Made by a program: the position numbers and the translations under genes
Assembly: GCF_026790145.1 (NCBI RefSeq)
Contig: NZ_JALAMS010000053.1
Coordinates: 1-17,554 of the forward strand
Origin: Bacillus_I endophytica_A
Lineage (GTDB): Bacteria > Bacillota > Bacilli > Bacillales > Bacillaceae_H
Direction of reading: 5' to 3'
Length of the DNA: 17,554 bases
The notes under the pieces: model-generated
The model's database searches: none
Seen by the model: only the letters and a program-made list of their open reading frames with translations
What the model was told of the DNA's origin: nothing
Shown: piece after piece, positions 1 through 6,339 of the stretch
How positions within the stretch are numbered: position 1 is the first letter of the stretch
Layout: each line of letters opens with the position of its first letter

Positions 1-1
1 C

Positions 2-17
2 TTTGTCTACAAGCTGA
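2..17 (+). other. Conserved motif abutting terminator (left copy)
   Basis: The plus strand reads TTTGTCTAC-AAG-CTGA directly in front of the terminator hairpin at 17-43. The same arrangement, with spacer GGT, occurs on the minus strand at the other end of the window (17549-17534), again immediately 5' of a terminator hairpin. Thirteen of 13 non-spacer bases are shared. I do not know a function; it may be part of a recurrent 3'-UTR element. Its presence is directly visible; any role is unknown. Confidence 0.5.
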
Positions 18-45
18 AAAGCCCACCATTAAGGTGGGCTTTTTT
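17..45. terminator. Bidirectional intrinsic terminator after gapB
   Basis: An 11-bp perfect stem (AAAAGCCCACC at 17-27 with GGTGGGCTTTT at 33-43) encloses a 5-nt ATTAA loop. It is followed by a run of T on the plus strand (40-45) and a shorter T run on the minus strand. It begins right at the gapB stop codon (48-46), so it should end gapB transcription. The better T tract is on the plus strand, so it probably also ends a convergent gene to the left of the window. Confidence 0.85.
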
Positions 46-1077
46 CTAACTCATCCCAAGTTCAGCTTGTTGAAAAAGCTCTGTTCCCACTAACTTAACA
101 AGGTCGACAACTCTTTTGGAGTATCCCCATTCGTTATCATACCATGCTAATACTTTAATTTTCCGATCAGCCACCACAAGAGTTGATAGTCCATCAACAA
201 TAGCTGAGAAAGGATTTGTATTATAGTCAATTGAAACAAGCGGCTCTTCTGAAAAATCTAATATGCCTCGTAAGTTCGTTGAAGCAGCTTGCTGGAATGC
301 TTTATTAACTTCTTCAATCGTTACGTTCTTTTGCACATCCACAACAAGATCGACAAGTGAAACATTTGGCGTTGGCACACGAAGAGCCATTCCATGCATT
401 TTACCTTTCATATGAGGAAGTACAAGTGAAAGAGCTTTTGCTGCTCCGGTTGATGTTGGAATTATTGATTGGCCGCATGCACGCGCACGTCGCAAATCTT
501 TATGTGGGTTATCAATATTTTTTTGATCATTTGTATAAGCATGAACAGTTGTCATTAAGCCGTTTTCAATTCCAAAATTCTCATCGAGAACTTTTACGAC
601 AGGTGCCAAACAGTTTGTTGTACATGAAGCATTTGAAATAATATGATGTTTCTCCAAATCTAATTTTTCCTCGTTCACACCCATTACAACTGTTATATCT
701 TCTTGTTTTCCTGGAGCTGTTAACACTACTTTTTTCGCCCCTGCATCAATATGAAGCTGTGCTTTATCTCTTGAATTGAACTTTCCAGTTGCTTCAATAA
801 CAATATCTACTCCTAAATCTCCCCATGGAAGCAAAAGAGGATCTCTCGAGTTTAAAAGCAGCACTTTCTTTCCGTCTACAAGAAGCTCTTTCTCTAAAGG
901 AATGACTTCACCGTCGAATTTACCATGAATTGTGTCATACTTTATAAGATGGGCGAGTATTTCAGCTGGATAACTTGCATTAATTGCTACAACATCAACA
1001 CCGCTTTCTTTTATTAGGCTTCTGAATACCATTCTACCAATTCTTCCGAATCCATTAATTGCTACTTTTGCCTTCAT
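46..1077 (-). CDS. gapB: Glyceraldehyde-3-phosphate dehydrogenase, gluconeogenic NADP-type
   Basis: Catalyses interconversion of 1,3-bisphosphoglycerate and glyceraldehyde-3-phosphate in the cytosol; the GapB paralog works in the gluconeogenic direction with NADP(H). The protein (343 aa from ATG 1077) starts with the Rossmann motif INGFGRIGR and carries the catalytic SCTTNC, with the nucleophile Cys at about residue 152, followed by the substrate-binding segment HAYTNDQ and the C-terminal WYDNEWGYS. After beta-strand 2 it has AINASY rather than the Asp-containing sequence of NAD-specific GapA, which fits NADP preference. An ATG 6 nt upstream (1083) would lie only 1 nt after the GAGAGGGG ribosome-binding site. 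ATG 1077 is spaced 7 nt from it and aligns with the B. subtilis GapB start. The gene stands alone between the coaE terminator and its own terminator. Two CcpN-type boxes cover its promoter. Confidence 0.96.
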   Translation of the reverse strand: MKAKVAINGFGRIGRMVFRSLIKESGVDVVAINASYPAEILAHLIKYDTIHGKFDGEVIPLEKELLVDGKKVLLLNSRDPLLLPWGDLGVDIVIEATGKFNSRDKAQLHIDAGAKKVVLTAPGKQEDITVVMGVNEEKLDLEKHHIISNASCTTNCLAPVVKVLDENFGIENGLMTTVHAYTNDQKNIDNPHKDLRRARACGQSIIPTSTGAAKALSLVLPHMKGKMHGMALRVPTPNVSLVDLVVDVQKNVTIEEVNKAFQQAASTNLRGILDFSEEPLVSIDYNTNPFSAIVDGLSTLVVADRKIKVLAWYDNEWGYSKRVVDLVKLVGTELFQQAELGMS

Positions 1078-1096
1078 AGCCATTCCCCTCTCTAAT

Positions 1097-1140
1097 TATG
1101 TTATACTTTTTATCTTTTATTGTCACTTAAGTATAACACA
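1097..1140 (-). promoter_or_regulatory. Twin inverted CcpN-like operator boxes of gapB
   Basis: TATGTTATACT (plus strand, 1097-1107) and TGTGTTATACT (minus strand, 1140-1130) both fit the CcpN consensus TRTGHYATAYW that I recall from B. subtilis gapB and pckA. Together they form an inverted repeat with perfect 10-bp arms (1099-1108 and 1129-1138) and a centre-to-centre distance of 33 bp, about three helical turns. One box overlaps the promoter -10 region; the other lies just downstream of the expected start site. CcpN represses gluconeogenic genes when glycolytic substrates are present, so this matches the gene. The match is read from the sequence; the regulation is inferred. Confidence 0.75.
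1130..1138 (-). promoter_or_regulatory. gapB promoter, extended -10 type
   Basis: The minus strand reads TGT-TATACT (1138-1130): a TGn extension plus a -10 hexamer with one mismatch to TATAAT. No good -35 hexamer lies 16-18 nt upstream, which fits an extended -10 promoter. It sits inside one of the two CcpN-like boxes and about 50 nt upstream of the gapB start codon. Confidence 0.55.
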
Positions 1141-1176
1141 TTAAAAAGAAAACGCTATAGTTAAAAAACACATTTC

Positions 1177-1217
1177 AAAAAAAATAGCTAAAAGAGATGA
1201 CCTCTTTTAACTATTTT
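1177..1217 (-). terminator. Intrinsic terminator of the polA-mutM-ytaF-coaE unit
   Basis: A 16-bp stem with one mismatch (1181-1196 with 1202-1217) and a 5-nt loop is followed on the minus strand by eight T (1184-1177). The coaE stop codon TAG (1213-1211) lies inside the 5' arm of the stem, so termination and the end of the reading frame overlap. It separates the coaE transcript from the gapB promoter, which starts about 40 nt further on. Confidence 0.85.
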
Positions 1218-1807
1218 AAGTTCCAACTGTCAATAATATGTGTAACTTTCTTCCTTGTTTCTTCTTTTGAACCATTATTATTAATAACTTCATCCGATTT
1301 TGCAACTTTATCCTTAAGAGAATCCTGCGCTTTTATACGTGCTAGTGCTTCACGTTCACTAAAGCCATTTCGCTCTATTAAACGTTTAAGCTGTACCTCT
1401 TCATCGACATATACAAGCAGTACTTTATCAACAAGATGGGTTAGATTACTTTCAAATAAAAGCGGTATATCTAATATAACGTTTCTTTTATGCTGCAAAT
1501 AATGATCTCTTTTAGAAAGCATTTCTTTTCTCACTGCTGGATGAACAATAGCGTTGAGTTGCTGTCTTTTTTGCTCATCATTAAACACAATCTCTCCGAG
1601 AGCACTGCGATTAAGTGTCCCATCTTTTTCAAGAATATCACGACCAAAACGTTTAACAATTTGGTTATAAGCTTCTTTTCCTGGTTCTACAACTTCACGT
1701 GCAATAATATCTGCATCAATAACAGGAATATTATGCTCTCTCAATATAGCGGAAACGGTACTTTTCCCGCTTGCAATTCCTCCTGTTAATCCAACTGTAA
1801 TGGCCAT
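1211..1807 (-). CDS. coaE: Dephospho-CoA kinase
   Basis: Performs the last step of coenzyme A synthesis, ATP-dependent phosphorylation of the 3'-hydroxyl of dephospho-CoA, in the cytosol. The 198-aa protein has the P-loop GLTGGIASGKST (residues 6-17), the DAD motif at 31-33 that binds substrate, IVHPAVR, and DIPLLFE, all typical of CoaE. ATG 1807 is chosen: AAAGGA lies 9 nt upstream and the product aligns with the B. subtilis start. A longer reading from GTG 1825 would put the ribosome-binding site inside the gene and has none of its own. It follows ytaF after 21 nt and is the last gene of the polA-mutM-ytaF-coaE run; its stop lies inside the terminator. Confidence 0.96.
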   Translation of the reverse strand: MAITVGLTGGIASGKSTVSAILREHNIPVIDADIIAREVVEPGKEAYNQIVKRFGRDILEKDGTLNRSALGEIVFNDEQKRQQLNAIVHPAVRKEMLSKRDHYLQHKRNVILDIPLLFESNLTHLVDKVLLVYVDEEVQLKRLIERNGFSEREALARIKAQDSLKDKVAKSDEVINNNGSKEETRKKVTHIIDSWNLK

Positions 1808-1828
1808 GTTTCTTCGTCCTTTCACTTT

Positions 1829-2464
1829 TTACATTTTCCATATTCCAAGTACAATAAGTAACACACCTGGTAAAAATGAAAAAAACTTCATCCAACTAAG
1901 TTTTGAAAAAGCATTTCCACATTTCAAACCAGCATACAAAAGGAGCGCGCTCATAATTCCAACAACTATAGCAAGATAGATAGTTGAATATCCTAAAAGG
2001 GAAGCTCCTACTCCTGCCCCAAAAGCATCAAGCGAGAGGGCTAAACCAAGCATAACAGCCTCTATCCCTGTAACAGATCCTGACCGATCAAAGTCCGCTG
2101 AAGTTGGTTTTCTTAAAATGTGGACAACTACTCCTAATGATTTGATTTCCCAATCAAGGAGCACTTTTGGGCCTACTCTATTATGGGGCTCATCTGACTG
2201 CTGAAAAAATTGAAATAATACCCATCCACCAAGAAATATTAAAATTCCACCGCCTATTTTCTCCATTACGTCTGGTGAAAAAACAGCAGAAAGGCCTTTT
2301 CCAACAAACATTGAAAAAACAAGAGAAAACATAGAAAAACAAGCAATAATAATGATGGATTTAAAAGGCAGCCCCATGCGGCGTAATCCATATGTTACGC
2401 CAACGCTGAAGCTATCAAGACTTACAGCAAATGCTAATAAAAATAAAGAAAGTTGTGCTGTCAT
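1829..2464 (-). CDS. ytaF: MntP/YtaF-family membrane protein
   Basis: A 211-aa polytopic membrane protein of the MntP (DUF204) superfamily, YtaF branch. It shows about six hydrophobic segments and an internal duplication: SLDSFSVGV near residues 15-23 is echoed by SLDAFGAGV near 144-152, each with a membrane-embedded Asp (D17, D146). The MntP relatives export manganese. YtaF has been called a sporulation membrane protein, but its substrate is not established. It lies between mutM (86 nt upstream) and coaE (21 nt downstream) in the same run. The ATG start has an AAGGAG ribosome-binding site 7 nt away, but that site is buried in a hairpin (2470-2510). Confidence 0.92.
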   Translation of the reverse strand: MTAQLSLFLLAFAVSLDSFSVGVTYGLRRMGLPFKSIIIIACFSMFSLVFSMFVGKGLSAVFSPDVMEKIGGGILIFLGGWVLFQFFQQSDEPHNRVGPKVLLDWEIKSLGVVVHILRKPTSADFDRSGSVTGIEAVMLGLALSLDAFGAGVGASLLGYSTIYLAIVVGIMSALLLYAGLKCGNAFSKLSWMKFFSFLPGVLLIVLGIWKM

Positions 2465-2469
2465 TACTA

Positions 2470-2510
2470 GGCTCCTTCCAGTTCTTTACGATTACTATAT
2501 GGAAGAAGCC
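2470..2510 (-). promoter_or_regulatory. ytaF leader hairpin sequestering its ribosome-binding site
   Basis: On the minus strand GGCTTCTTCCA (2510-2500) pairs along its full 11 nt with TGGAAGGAGCC (2480-2470), with one G-U wobble and a 19-nt loop. The 3' arm contains the whole AAGGAG Shine-Dalgarno sequence of ytaF (2477-2472), and the start codon follows 5 nt after the stem. No T run follows, so this is not a terminator. Translation control is inferred from the pairing. Confidence 0.55.
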
Positions 2511-2550
2511 CATCCATTGTTATTAAAAGCTGATGAAGTTTATATACTTA

Positions 2551-3387
2551 TTATATTCTAGGAAAAGGTTGGCATGATGGACAAATATGGGTTCCACGTC
2601 CGCCTACAGTAAATTTCTCAATTTCTGTTCCACAATTTTGGCAAGGCTCGCCTTTTTTCCCATATACAAAATGTTGATGTTGGAATGTTCCAATTTCTCC
2701 TTGTGTATTCACATAAGAACGAATTGTACTTCCACCCTTTTCTACTGCCTCAGCAAGCGTTGCGATAATTTCTTGGTGCAGACGAACAATATCTTCTTCA
2801 CCAAGTGTGTGTGAAACACGTTCAGGGTGAATTCCCGCTCTAAACAGTGCTTCATCTACATAGATATTCCCAAGGCCTACAACAATTTTCTGATCTAGTA
2901 AGGCTACTTTTACTTTCCGATTCGTTTTCGCTAATCCTGCTTGTAGAGATGCAGTTGTAAACTCTTCTGCAAAAGGCTCTGGTCCTAACCCAACAAGCGG
3001 ACCTGAATCAAACTCTGTTCCTTTTTTAAAAAGATGAAGTGTTCCAAACTTTCGAACGTCATTATAACGAAGCTCTGTTCCATCACTGAAAAGCATCATA
3101 ACGTGATCATGTTTGTTAAGATCTTCCCCTTGCTCGACAAGACGATATTTTCCTTCCATTCTTAAATGAGATACAAGTGTATAATCATCGAGATAAAAAA
3201 GAAGAAATTTCCCTCTTCGTCCAATGTCATGAATCTTTTGATTTATTAAAGCATCTGTGAATTGAGCAACTTCAACAGGACGCTTAATAATATTCGGCCA
3301 AAGAACGTTCACTCTTGTAATTGTTTTTCCACTCACAAGATTTACAAGTGTCTTACGAACGGTTTCGACTTCTGGTAGTTCTGGCAT
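2551..3387 (-). CDS. mutM: Formamidopyrimidine-DNA glycosylase / AP lyase
   Basis: Base-excision repair enzyme that removes 8-oxoguanine and formamidopyrimidines and cuts the abasic site. The 278-aa protein begins MPELPEVETV; after Met removal Pro is the Schiff-base nucleophile and the next Glu is catalytic. Other family features are Lys60 in RRGKFLL, HLRMEGKY, the helix-two-turn-helix GLGNIYVDEALFRAGIHP, and a C-terminal zinc finger with Cys249, Cys252, Cys269 and Cys272 and the conserved Arg264 before it. Full length. ATG has AAGGGA 5 nt upstream. It sits between polA and ytaF, 77 nt after polA with a strong inverted repeat in the gap; coupling of a repair glycosylase to PolA is the usual Bacillus arrangement. 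Confidence 0.97.
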   Translation of the reverse strand: MPELPEVETVRKTLVNLVSGKTITRVNVLWPNIIKRPVEVAQFTDALINQKIHDIGRRGKFLLFYLDDYTLVSHLRMEGKYRLVEQGEDLNKHDHVMMLFSDGTELRYNDVRKFGTLHLFKKGTEFDSGPLVGLGPEPFAEEFTTASLQAGLAKTNRKVKVALLDQKIVVGLGNIYVDEALFRAGIHPERVSHTLGEEDIVRLHQEIIATLAEAVEKGGSTIRSYVNTQGEIGTFQHQHFVYGKKGEPCQNCGTEIEKFTVGGRGTHICPSCQPFPRI

Positions 3388-3425
3388 TGATGTCCCTTCT
3401 TTCTTATATGTTGTTAAACATAATT

Positions 3426-3451
3426 AGTGAAGGGAAAAGTTTCCCTTCACT
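3426..3451 (-). repeat. Perfect inverted repeat between polA and mutM
   Basis: AGTGAAGGGAAA (3426-3437) and TTTCCCTTCACT (3440-3451) form a perfect 12-bp palindromic pair, able to fold with a 4-nt loop. It starts 13 nt after the polA stop codon. On the minus strand the stem is followed by AATTATG and on the plus strand by GATTGTAC, so neither side has a T run and it is not a standard intrinsic terminator. A processing or mRNA-stability hairpin within the operon is a plausible role. Confidence 0.6.
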
Positions 3452-3464
3452 GATTGTACTTTTA

Positions 3465-6095
3465 CTATTTAGCGTCAAACCACGTTTCTCCGTACGCATG
3501 ATCAACTTTCAACGGCACGCTTAATTCAATAGCATGTTCCATCACTTCTGGTACAAGTTTTTGAAGTCTCTCAATCTCACTTGTCGGAGCCTCAAAAATT
3601 AGTTCATCATGGACTTGAAGAAGAAGTTTTGCTTCTAACTCTTCCTCTTTAAGACGCTTTTGCACTTCAAGCATAGCTTTTTTAATAATATCTGCTGCAC
3701 TTCCTTGAATTGGTGTGTTCATAGCCGTACGTTCTGCAAAGCTTCTTAAGTTAAAGTTACGACTTGTAAGCTCTGGAAGATAGCGACGACGATGAAGAAG
3801 TGTTGTGACATATCCTGCTTCCTTGGCATCTTGGATAATATTATCCATATAAGCTTGAACGCCTGGGAAACTTTCTAGATAACGATCAATGAATTCCTGT
3901 GCTTCTTTTCTTGAGATATTCAAGCTTTGTGATAAGCCGTAATCACTAATTCCATATACAATACCAAAATTGACTGCTTTTGCTTGGCGGCGCATATTGT
4001 CTGTTACTTCGTCACGCTCAACTTTGAAAACATCCATAGCTGTTTGGGTATGAATATCAAGGTCGTGTTTAAATGCGTTAATAAGCTTCTCATCCTGTGC
4101 AATATGAGCAAGAACGCGCAGTTCAATTTGCGAATAGTCGGCAGCGAAAATCATCCACCCTTCATGTGAAGGTACGAAAGCTTGACGAATCTTCTTCCCT
4201 TCCTCAAGACGAATAGGGATATTTTGTAAGTTGGGATCTGTAGAACTTAACCGACCTGTTTGTGTTAGCGTTTGGTTAAAACGTGTATGCACTTTATTTG
4301 TTTCTTTATACACTACTTTCTTCAATCCTTCAATATATGTGGACTGAAGTTTTCCTAGCTGGCGGTATTGAAGAATTTCAGACACAATTTCATGCTTACT
4401 TGCCAACTTTTCTAGCACGTCTGCTGATGTAGAATATCCTGTTTTTGTTTTTTTAATTGGTGGAAGACCTAAGTTTTCAAAAAGGACAACTCCAAGCTGT
4501 TTTGGTGAATTAATATTAAATTCTTCTCCTGCTAATGCATAAATGTTTTTTTCATATTCACTCAGACGCTCTCCGATTTCTTTCCCCATTTCTTCAAGAC
4601 GGTTCATATCCATATGAACTCCTTGTACTTCCATTTCTCCTAATACAAGGGCAAGGGGCATTTCAAGATCATTGAAAAGAGACAGCTGGTTATTCTCTTC
4701 TAGATCTTTTAAAAACGGTTCCTTTAATGTTTTAATCATAAAAGCTTTACGAACGGCATGTTCAGCAAGAGACTCTTCATTCGGCACTGCTCGCTTGGCA
4801 CCTTTTCCGTATACTTCTTCATCTCCTTGAACTTGTCCACCATAACCTTTTAGTTTGGCAACTGCTGCTACATCCTCATGAGACTGTGCAGGATCTATTA
4901 AATAAGCAGCAATAAGCAAGTCAAAATCTACTCCACGGAGGTCTACATGATTCCACTTCAGCGCTACAGCTGCCCTTTTTATATCAAAAACAGCTTTTTT
5001 CTTACTTTCGTCTTCTAACCATTTCACAAAAACTTCTGATTGTAGAGCTGTATCACAGTCAATATAATAGCTTTCCTTCTCACCTACTAGGCCAAAACCT
5101 AGGATATCTCCGTGATGATAATTTTCATCAAAAAGCTCAACTGTTAATGCTACATTCCCTTCAAGATGCTCTTCTTTTACCTCTTTTAAAACTGTTGGAT
5201 GAATTTCTTGAAGCTCTGCGCTTTCTGTCACCTCTACATCAAGCTTCTCGAGCATTGATTTAAATCCTAGTTCCTTATAAAGAGCAATAAGCTTTTCTTT
5301 ATCATAGCCTTTATATTCTGTTTCAGCTAAAGAAATTTCAATTGGTGAATCACGCATAATTGTGGCAAGCTCTTTGCTCATTAAAGCTGTTTCTTTATTT
5401 TCTTCAAGACGCTCTTTCATTTTTTTTCCGCTAATCTGATCGATGGAGTTTAGCACTTCTTCAACTGATCCGAACTCTTTTAGAAGTTTAAGGGCCGTTT
5501 TTTCTCCAATCCCCTCTACTCCTGGAATGTTATCTGATTTATCTCCCATTAATCCCTTCATATCAATAATTTGATTTGAGGAAATACCGTATGTTTCATC
5601 AATTTTTCCAGGAGTAAATGCATCTACTTCTGTAATTCCTTTTTTGGTAATTGCTACTGTTGTTTTAGGAGAAACAAGCTGAAGTAAATCTTTGTCTCCT
5701 GTAATTACTTTGACTTCGAAATCTTCTTTCTCTGCTGTTAAAGAAAGCGTGCCAATAATATCATCAGCTTCATAATTTGTTAATTCATAGCGAGAAATAC
5801 CGTATACATCAAGCAGCTCTCTAATAAATGAAAATTGTTCAGACAGCTCTGGCGGTGTCTTTTGACGTCCACCTTTATATTCTGTAAATGTTTTATGTCG
5901 AAACGTTGTTTTTCCAGCATCAAATGCAACAAGCATATGGGTTGGTTTTTCTTCTTCTAAAATACGTGTCAATATCGTAGTAAAGCCGTAAATTGCATTT
6001 GTATGAATACCTTTATCATTGCTTAACAGCGGCAATGCAAAAAATGCGCGATAAGCAATGCTATTTCCATCAACTAAGACAAGCTTTTTGGTCAT
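3465..6095 (-). CDS. polA: DNA polymerase I
   Basis: Fills gaps and removes RNA primers during replication and repair. The 876-aa protein has an N-terminal 5' nuclease domain (about 1-290) with acidic metal ligands including D9, D111/D112, D134/D136 and D185/D188 and a helix-hairpin-helix near 190-200. A degenerate 3'-5' exonuclease-like domain (about 310-470) follows, then the polymerase domain (about 475-876). Motif A is DYSQIELR with catalytic D653, motif B RRQAKAVNFGIVYG with F710, and motif C VHDE with D830. The position of the proofreading DxE is VELF, so proofreading is predicted absent, as in other Bacillus PolA proteins. ATG has GGAGG 7 nt upstream. It heads the polA-mutM-ytaF-coaE run, separated from phoR by a terminator. 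Confidence 0.98.
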   Translation of the reverse strand: MTKKLVLVDGNSIAYRAFFALPLLSNDKGIHTNAIYGFTTILTRILEEEKPTHMLVAFDAGKTTFRHKTFTEYKGGRQKTPPELSEQFSFIRELLDVYGISRYELTNYEADDIIGTLSLTAEKEDFEVKVITGDKDLLQLVSPKTTVAITKKGITEVDAFTPGKIDETYGISSNQIIDMKGLMGDKSDNIPGVEGIGEKTALKLLKEFGSVEEVLNSIDQISGKKMKERLEENKETALMSKELATIMRDSPIEISLAETEYKGYDKEKLIALYKELGFKSMLEKLDVEVTESAELQEIHPTVLKEVKEEHLEGNVALTVELFDENYHHGDILGFGLVGEKESYYIDCDTALQSEVFVKWLEDESKKKAVFDIKRAAVALKWNHVDLRGVDFDLLIAAYLIDPAQSHEDVAAVAKLKGYGGQVQGDEEVYGKGAKRAVPNEESLAEHAVRKAFMIKTLKEPFLKDLEENNQLSLFNDLEMPLALVLGEMEVQGVHMDMNRLEEMGKEIGERLSEYEKNIYALAGEEFNINSPKQLGVVLFENLGLPPIKKTKTGYSTSADVLEKLASKHEIVSEILQYRQLGKLQSTYIEGLKKVVYKETNKVHTRFNQTLTQTGRLSSTDPNLQNIPIRLEEGKKIRQAFVPSHEGWMIFAADYSQIELRVLAHIAQDEKLINAFKHDLDIHTQTAMDVFKVERDEVTDNMRRQAKAVNFGIVYGISDYGLSQSLNISRKEAQEFIDRYLESFPGVQAYMDNIIQDAKEAGYVTTLLHRRRYLPELTSRNFNLRSFAERTAMNTPIQGSAADIIKKAMLEVQKRLKEEELEAKLLLQVHDELIFEAPTSEIERLQKLVPEVMEHAIELSVPLKVDHAYGETWFDAK

Positions 6096-6128
6096 TTTTC
6101 GTCCTCCATCTTTCTTTCACTTATTAGT

Positions 6129-6157
6129 ATTGTATCAAAATCTCTCATAGAAAGAAA
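6129..6157 (-). promoter_or_regulatory. Possible polA promoter
   Basis: On the minus strand a -10-like TACAAT (6134-6129) lies 34 nt upstream of the polA start. The hexamer 17 nt further upstream, TTTCTT (6157-6152), is a poor -35. A promoter is expected here because the phoR terminator lies immediately upstream, but the sequence support is weak. Confidence 0.3.
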
Positions 6158-6180
6158 AATTCAGTCCTTTTTATAAACAT

Positions 6181-6218
6181 AAAAAAAGAGGTGAAAACAG
6201 ATTAGTCTGTTTTCACCT
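6181..6218 (-). terminator. Intrinsic terminator of phoP-phoR
   Basis: A perfect 13-bp stem (AGGTGAAAACAGA at 6189-6201 with TCTGTTTTCACCT at 6206-6218), 4-nt loop, is followed on the minus strand by C and then seven T (6187-6181). It lies about 120 nt after the phoR stop codon, leaving a 3' region (6219-6339) in which I see only a weak 20-codon reading frame (6319-6257) and no other feature. Confidence 0.92.
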
Positions 6219-6339
6219 ATCAACATTGGCTCCTTGGATGAAGGGGTTTCCACTTATTACTTTACCAATAGAATGTTAATCCTAGTTAAATCGTTTGTAA
6301 AATTGATGTAAACTTTCATCCCATATCCAAACAAGGTGG

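Noticed and set aside
1808..1825. Longer coaE start at GTG 1825
   Set aside because: The only Shine-Dalgarno sequence (AAAGGA) lies inside this extension and serves ATG 1807.
2550..2555. TATAAT on the minus strand at the end of mutM as an internal promoter
   Set aside because: It is formed by the terminal Ile codon and stop (ATA TAA) and has no -35 at suitable spacing.
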